DNA of 46,203 nt from an uncultured Clostridia bacterium. Its GTDB lineage: Bacteria; Bacillota; Clostridia; Christensenellales; Borkfalkiaceae. Below, piece by piece: positions 41,763 to 46,203 of this stretch. How positions within the stretch are numbered: the stretch's first letter is position 1; each line of letters starts with the position of its first letter. A program made the translations under genes and the position numbers. A model generated the notes under the pieces. That model was not told the DNA's origin and ran no database searches. It saw only the letters and a program-made list of their open reading frames with translations. The stretch covers positions 1-46,203 of the forward strand of contig CAMUFJ010000010.1 of NCBI GenBank assembly GCA_947088135.1, given 5' to 3'.

Positions 41763-42320
41763 TTATTTTTCGTAGACGCTGTGTTTAAGCACGCCGATAT
41801 AGGGCAGATTGCGGTATTGCTGGGCGTAATCGAGCCCGTAACCCACGATAAACTCGTTTTCGCAGACAAAGCAGGAATGATCCGCCTCGATATCCACCTG
41901 TCTGCGCTCGGGCTTGTCGAGCAGGGTGACGACGGTAAAGGACTTCGCACCGCGCCCGTTGAGCAACTCGCGCAGTTTCACGAGAGTGTGTCCCGAATCG
42001 ACGATGTCCTCGACGAGCAGTACGTCCCGCCCCTTTAAGGGGGTGGAGAGATCCATGACGATCCTCGGCATTCCCGAACTCTCAGACGCGTTCCCGTAGG
42101 AGGTGATCGTCATAAAATCGAGCTGTACGGGCGTTTTCATTTCGCGCAGCAGATCGCAAAAGAACATGACGCTGCCTTTGAGCACGCTCACCGCAAGAGG
42201 CGGCTGCGTGCAATTGCGGTAGCGTTCGTCCAGCCACTCCGCCGCCAGCTTGACTTTTTCGTGAATTTCCTCCGCGGTGTACATGACCCGCTCGATATCG
42301 GGATGTATTTCTCTTTCCAT
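41763..42320 (-). CDS. hpt: Hypoxanthine phosphoribosyltransferase
   Basis: 185 residues, normal for the family. The PRPP-binding loop is VLLVEDIVDSGHTL (near residue 99), with the N-terminal VLKGSVMFFCDLL segment and the flexible-loop region ITSYGNASESSG. The C-terminal VGYGLDYAQQYRNLPYIGVL is typical. It salvages hypoxanthine and guanine to IMP and GMP. The start is three bases after the tilS stop, with AAGGAG inside the end of tilS, so the two are coupled. tilS-hpt, often followed by ftsH, is a common Firmicute order; ftsH is not present here. Confidence 0.97.
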   Translation of the reverse strand: MEREIHPDIERVMYTAEEIHEKVKLAAEWLDERYRNCTQPPLAVSVLKGSVMFFCDLLREMKTPVQLDFMTITSYGNASESSGMPRIVMDLSTPLKGRDVLLVEDIVDSGHTLVKLRELLNGRGAKSFTVVTLLDKPERRQVDIEADHSCFVCENEFIVGYGLDYAQQYRNLPYIGVLKHSVYEK

Positions 42321-42323
42321 TTC

Positions 42324-43607
42324 TCAATTCTCCTTTGTATCACTAAGATAAACGACCTGATCGGTATCGTTCGTTACTTTTACGCGCTCGGAGATCTCCA
42401 CGCCGAACACGGCGAACACCTCCCGCCCGCACGCAACGACGGGCAATTTTTTTCCGACGCGCGCAGGGATCTTTTTTTTCGTCAGATATTCTTTGAGCGA
42501 TTGTCTTCCCCCGCCGAAGGGCGTAAAAACGTCCCCCTCCCGACGCGTACGAATTTGGCATTCCGCAGGGAACGCGTTGCCGTCCGCGCGCAGCGCTCCC
42601 TCTTTGCGCTCGTAAGAAACGGCGTACTCCGCGCCCTCCCAAACAAAGCTCCCCGTTTGAAAGGGCACGGGCTCGAATTCTTTGGAACTCGGCAGATAGA
42701 AATACGCGCAATCTCCCTCGCGCACTGCTTTGAGCCCGTCGGGCAAACACGCTTCCCGCCCGCTCTGCAAGGCTTTTAATTTTTCGATCTCCCGCACGTT
42801 CGTACACGTGTAGTCCTTCGTACAGCCGAGCTCCCGCATCGCACGCAAACACGCCCGCGAAAACACGGGAGCGGGAAGATCGAGCGGGACGCGGTATCCC
42901 CCGTCTTCCGCTTTTATCGCCTGCGCGGCAAGCGATTGCAGATACGCGTCGTCCTCCCGCGCGCGAAGCGCAAATTCCACGAGATGCTCCGACGCGCCGC
43001 GAACCGCGTTTTCGAGCGCGGGCAGCGCCGTTTTGCGAATGGCGTTGCGCGCAAAGCGGGTGTCCGCGTTGCTTGTATCCGTCACGAAAGGCAATTGGTT
43101 CCTCTCGGCATACGCCTCGATTTCCGCCCGCGTCGCAAACAAAAGCGGACGGATAACGCCGTTTTCTTCGCGGATCGCGGAAAGCCCCGCAAGGGAAGTC
43201 CCCCGCGCAAGACGGAAAAGCACCGTTTCCGCGAAATCGTCTTTATGGTGAGCGGTCGCGACCGCGTCCGCCTTGTCCGCCTTTAAAATTTCCCGAAAGC
43301 AGGAGTAGCGGAATTGCCGTCCCTCGTCCTCCAAGCCTCTCCCGCTCCGTTTTGCCCGCGCCGGAATATCCGCCCGAAACACCGTGAGCGGAATGCGCCA
43401 TTTCCCGCAGAGCTCCTCCACGAACCGCAAATCGCGCAGAGATTCCTCCCCGCGGATGCCGTGTTCGCAGGTGAGCGCGGAAAGCGTAATATCGAGCTTT
43501 TCCGCGTTTACGTAAAAGAGGTGCAACAGGCTGACGGAATCCACCCCGCCCGACACCGCAACGCAGACGCGCATTCCCCGATAGCATTGTAATTCCGCAA
43601 AATCCAT
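42324..43607 (-). CDS. tilS: tRNA(Ile)-lysidine synthetase TilS
   Basis: PP-loop ATPase motif VAVSGGVDSVSLL near residue 16, then the conserved HGIRGEES and TAHHKDDFAETVLFRLARGTSLAGL. The C-terminal substrate-binding domain (about 330-427) includes RTRREGDVFTPFGGGRQSLKEYL. It converts cytidine 34 of tRNA-Ile(CAU) to lysidine, so it is normally essential. No ribosome binding site precedes the ATG at 43607. A -10 TATAAT lies seven bases upstream, so the mRNA is probably leaderless. The length of 427 is slightly short but complete. Confidence 0.96.
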   Translation of the reverse strand: MDFAELQCYRGMRVCVAVSGGVDSVSLLHLFYVNAEKLDITLSALTCEHGIRGEESLRDLRFVEELCGKWRIPLTVFRADIPARAKRSGRGLEDEGRQFRYSCFREILKADKADAVATAHHKDDFAETVLFRLARGTSLAGLSAIREENGVIRPLLFATRAEIEAYAERNQLPFVTDTSNADTRFARNAIRKTALPALENAVRGASEHLVEFALRAREDDAYLQSLAAQAIKAEDGGYRVPLDLPAPVFSRACLRAMRELGCTKDYTCTNVREIEKLKALQSGREACLPDGLKAVREGDCAYFYLPSSKEFEPVPFQTGSFVWEGAEYAVSYERKEGALRADGNAFPAECQIRTRREGDVFTPFGGGRQSLKEYLTKKKIPARVGKKLPVVACGREVFAVFGVEISERVKVTNDTDQVVYLSDTKEN

Positions 43608-43614
43608 TTGTCAT

Positions 43615-43643
43615 ATTATAACATACCCTTGCCGGATTGGCAA
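43615..43643 (-). promoter_or_regulatory. tilS promoter; implies leaderless mRNA
   Basis: Minus strand -35 TTGCCA (43638-43643), 17-bp spacer, -10 TATAAT (43615-43620), then seven bases to the ATG. The -35 lies inside one arm of the hairpin at 43626-43652. Confidence 0.78.
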
Positions 43644-43652
43644 GGGTTTTTT
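43626..43652. terminator. Hairpin between the SASA esterase gene and tilS
   Basis: An 8-bp stem CCCTTGCC/GGCAAGGG with a 5-nt loop (43626-43646) and TTTTTT on the plus side (43647-43652). On the minus side only TATGTTAT follows. As drawn it is a good plus-strand terminator, but no plus gene reads into it; it may weakly terminate the esterase transcript. Confidence 0.55.
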
Positions 43653-43663
43653 CCGCAAGTCGT

Positions 43664-44902
43664 TCAATTCTCTTTTCTCTTCTTACAGGCGATCAAAGCG
43701 GCGGAGGCGATCAAAAGTACGCCTGCGGATACCGCTCCTATGCCGATTGAGGAGGCGCAGCCCTTCTCCTCGGGCTCTTTGCCCGACGGCTCTTCCGGAA
43801 GCTGTTCTTCGGGCGGCTGTTCCTCCTCCGTCCCGTCGTCGGGAAGAAACGGAACATTGTGTTTTTCCGTTGCGGAAACCGCAAACCTCTGCCCGAGCGT
43901 GTACATATCGCCCGCGTTGAAATGGCACACGTCGCTTCCGAGCGTTTCGTGCGTTTTCATATCGACGACGGGCAAGTCCTCCGTTTCCACCGTATAAACC
44001 AAGGGCGTTTCGCGGGCGACACGATCCTGTCCCGCGCGCAGGGTCTGCACCCAGCGCGTATAGCCGTTGTAGGTGGGCGTTATCTTGCCGACGACGAAGG
44101 GCATATCCTTCGCGTTCCCATCCTCCGTGAGCGCGGCGACGTCCGTCCGCATGTCGCCGATGAGCGCCTGTAAATTCGTCCCGTATATCTCGGAAAGCTC
44201 CTTGTGCTCCGCGTCCGATTCGCCCTGCATCCAGATATACCCCTTCACGACGGGCTTAAAGCCCTGCGCCCGCACGCTTTCGAGCCCGCGTTCGAGCACC
44301 TCCAAAAAGCGGGTGTACATCAGCCCCGAATTTCTATGGACTTTCTTCCCCTCCTGCTTCCAACGCGCGATCACGGAGGGAGAAGCCCAGTTGCCGTATT
44401 GTTCGGTAAAGAGATAGGGCGCGTTGCCGAACGCGCCGTTGTAGTCGCCGAGAAACACCCCGCCCGCCGCATATTTGATGATGACCGCGGGATGATCCGC
44501 CGTGTGCGTTTGCGATAAAATCTTCGCCATGCCCACTTCGGGTCCCATATATTGCGCGTTCTGCCCCTGCCCGAGCTTGACGGGAACGAGGGAAGCGGAA
44601 GGAATCGTTTCCGTTTTCGCTTCCACGTTGGTAACGCCGTAATACAGCACGCCGTCGTAACCGCTTTGGTTTCGCGCGTCGTCCGCCGCAATCACGCTAT
44701 CGTACCTTTTCGAAGCGTCGTTTTGACCGTGTACCGTCTGCAACAGATTAGAGCACCCCACCGCATTGCTCTGTCCCGCGAGGATATAGATATCCGCCGT
44801 CTTCTCTTCCGCCGCGCGCGCGGGCGTAACCGCTCCTGCGGAAACCGCGACCGCACCCGCCGCCGCAAGCGCAAACAAAGCCGTCAATAAAGATTTTTTC
44901 AC
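43664..44902 (-). CDS. Surface-anchored SASA/sialate O-acetylesterase-like SGNH hydrolase (412 aa)
   Basis: GTG start at 44902 with GGAGG five bases upstream. The signal peptide (residues 1-31) ends in ARA-AEE. The catalytic domain has the block I motif IYILAGQSNAVG (Ser), WMQGESDA, and CHFNAGDMYTLGQRF near the end (His), as in the SASA (PF03629) family of carbohydrate acetylesterases. It continues with an acidic Pro-rich linker, then GCASS, a hydrophobic helix (about 385-405) and KKRKEN. This gives a C-terminal membrane anchor without LPXTG. A role in removing acetyl groups from host or plant glycans fits, together with the two CE2-like lipoproteins elsewhere in the window; substrate not determinable. 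Confidence 0.88.
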   Translation of the reverse strand: MKKSLLTALFALAAAGAVAVSAGAVTPARAAEEKTADIYILAGQSNAVGCSNLLQTVHGQNDASKRYDSVIAADDARNQSGYDGVLYYGVTNVEAKTETIPSASLVPVKLGQGQNAQYMGPEVGMAKILSQTHTADHPAVIIKYAAGGVFLGDYNGAFGNAPYLFTEQYGNWASPSVIARWKQEGKKVHRNSGLMYTRFLEVLERGLESVRAQGFKPVVKGYIWMQGESDAEHKELSEIYGTNLQALIGDMRTDVAALTEDGNAKDMPFVVGKITPTYNGYTRWVQTLRAGQDRVARETPLVYTVETEDLPVVDMKTHETLGSDVCHFNAGDMYTLGQRFAVSATEKHNVPFLPDDGTEEEQPPEEQLPEEPSGKEPEEKGCASSIGIGAVSAGVLLIASAALIACKKRKEN

Positions 44903-44965
44903 GTTCGCCTCCGTTTCATGGTCGGTACAGATCGCAAACCCCGCCGATGAAAAACTTTTTCTTTT

Positions 44966-44994
44966 ATTTTAGCACAAAACGTCAAATTTGTAAA
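44966..44994 (-). promoter_or_regulatory. Promoter of the SASA esterase gene
   Basis: Minus strand -35 TTTACA (44989-44994), 17-bp spacer, -10 TAAAAT (44966-44971); leader about 55 nt. Confidence 0.7.
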
Positions 44995-45070
44995 TAGGAG
45001 AAACTTATTTTGAAAAAAATAATTTTTTATTATTCCGCCCGTCACTCTGCTTGTTGCGCGGAGAACGGCG

Positions 45071-46203
45071 TTACTCCTCCCGATGGGGCGGAAGCTTGTT
45101 TTCCCCTAAAAGAGCGGCGGGACGGATCGCGCTTCCGCCGAACTTCTGACGAATCGCGTCAAGCGTGTTTTCCACCCGCTCCCGCTTGTCGTCCGTTTGA
45201 AAGAGGGAAAGCTGATCGGGCGCATCGACGCTTTCCAGCCGAATGGCGCTTACCGTGACCGCGCGAACGGGTTTCTTCCAGCCGTATCTCTGTCCGAGCA
45301 GCGCGGTACCCGCCTCCGCAAGCACCGCCGCGCTCTGCGTGGGCGCTTGAAGCTGAGCCTGCCACGACTCGAACGCCAAATCCTTATCGCGCACCGTTAC
45401 CTGTATCCCGCGCGCCCGCAAACGCAATCGGCGAAGCTTTTGCCCGATCTCCTGCGTCAGCGACACGATGACCGTTTCCGCCTCCTCCAAGTTTACAAGG
45501 TCGGCAACGCAGGTCACGCCGTGCCCCACCGATTTTGCCTGCTCCGCCCCGTCGTAACGGGCGACGGGGTCGTTATCCAAACCGTTTGCGTACTGCCAAA
45601 GCTTCCCCCCGTTTTTACCGAAAATTTTCAAAAGCGGCTCTTTCGGATAACGGGCAAGTTCGCCGACGGTGCGCACGCCCAGCTTTCTCAGCTTCTCCGT
45701 CGTCGCACGTCCGCAAAAAAGCATATCCGAACAGGGCAGCCGCCAAACGATCTCCTGAAAGTTTTCGCGCGTGATCGCCGTTACCGCGTCGGGTTTTTTC
45801 ACGTCCGACCCGAGCTTTGCGAATACCTTGTTAAAGGAAACCCCAATGCTTACGGTGAGCCCCAGCTCCCGTTTTACCGTTTCGCGGATCTCTTCGGCGA
45901 TCGCATAAGATTCGCGGCGCGAACGCGTGACGTCCAGCCAGCACTCGTCGAGCCCGAACGGTTCGACGTAATCGGTATAGCGAAGATATATTTCGTGAAG
46001 GGAGGCGGAGAATTTGGCGTAAATATCGTGACGGGGCGGCACGACGATCAGCTCGGGACACAACCGTTTTGCCTGCCAATTCGTCATGCCCGTTTTCACC
46101 CCCGCCCGCTTGGCGAGTTCGCTCTTTGCAAGCACGATGCCGTGCCGATCTTCCTGCGCCCCGCACACGGCCATCGCCTTCCCCTGTAACTCGGGGTTTA
46201 AAA
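45071..46203 (-). CDS. dinB: DNA polymerase IV (DinB, Y family), 5' end outside window
   Basis: The frame is open to the window edge; upstream of the first internal ATG it reads LNPELQGKA, which belongs to the normal N-terminus, so about 18-20 residues are missing. Seen: the palm motif GLDECWLDV (usually S-x-DE), SIGVSFNKVFAKLGSDVKKP, the thumb, and the little-finger domain. The beta-clamp binding motif QLSLF is near the C-terminus (DAPDQLSLFQTDD). DinB performs translesion synthesis. The first Asp of the active site lies outside the window. No terminator is evident in 45003-45070. Confidence 0.95.
   Translation of the reverse strand, partial: LNPELQGKAMAVCGAQEDRHGIVLAKSELAKRAGVKTGMTNWQAKRLCPELIVVPPRHDIYAKFSASLHEIYLRYTDYVEPFGLDECWLDVTRSRRESYAIAEEIRETVKRELGLTVSIGVSFNKVFAKLGSDVKKPDAVTAITRENFQEIVWRLPCSDMLFCGRATTEKLRKLGVRTVGELARYPKEPLLKIFGKNGGKLWQYANGLDNDPVARYDGAEQAKSVGHGVTCVADLVNLEEAETVIVSLTQEIGQKLRRLRLRARGIQVTVRDKDLAFESWQAQLQAPTQSAAVLAEAGTALLGQRYGWKKPVRAVTVSAIRLESVDAPDQLSLFQTDDKRERVENTLDAIRQKFGGSAIRPAALLGENKLPPHREE

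Overview
The window reads as a chromosomal segment of a low-to-mid-GC Firmicute of class Clostridia, probably an uncultured gut lineage. The reasons are the tig-clpP-clpX and tilS-hpt gene orders, strong AGGAGG-type ribosome binding sites, sigma-A promoters of the TTGACA/TTTACA-17-TATAAT/TAAAAT type, RqcH, MATE and HI0933-like genes, and surface lipoproteins carrying BIG2, LRR5 and MBG repeats. A Christensenellales-like origin is a guess from overall style. No rRNA, tRNA or CRISPR array was seen.

Region 1 (1-24,800, all minus strand) is the unusual part. One good promoter (24768-24796) precedes seven genes separated by only 16-56 bp, so they probably form one operon of more than 24 kb that runs off the left edge. 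In transcription order they are: a GH3-like protein fused through two membrane helices to a degenerate AAA+ domain, with the key residues of both parts apparently missing; a membrane-anchored McrB-like AAA+ ATPase; a long coiled-coil protein that resembles DUF2357 proteins; a second membrane-anchored AAA+ ATPase whose ATPase module is almost identical in DNA to the first; a 1,046-residue and then a 3,916-residue N-terminally anchored protein made of MBG repeats; and a polytopic membrane protein with a 12-residue tail repeat. My reading is a membrane machine in which cytoplasmic AAA+ motors and a pseudo-enzyme scaffold act on, assemble or sense giant extracellular fibres. I know of no described system with this composition.

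Region 2 (24,800-32,050): two translationally coupled FAD-dependent oxidoreductases (minus) are driven by a promoter placed so that the mRNA should be leaderless. Back to back with it is a consensus promoter for a Lys/Pro/Glu repeat protein with paired DUF1508 domains. Then come two tandem CE2-like SGNH esterase lipoproteins with their own promoter and terminator.

Region 3 (32,050-36,450): a large lipoprotein with three internal repeats, a Cys4 motif and an LRR5 tail (minus). Its promoter has a run of nine G between the -35 and -10, as in phase-variable promoters. Upstream is a scar zone: a truncated MATE transporter gene with an intact promoter-leader-terminator unit, an XRE regulator copy broken by an internal deletion, the intact XRE regulator, and a divergent Cys-rich small protein under three related operators.

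Region 4 (36,450-46,203): housekeeping genes tig-clpP-clpX (minus), rqcH (plus), tilS-hpt (minus, also apparently leaderless at tilS), a surface SASA-type esterase (minus) and the truncated start of dinB (minus). The trigger factor carries an H1-like Lys/Ala/Pro tail.
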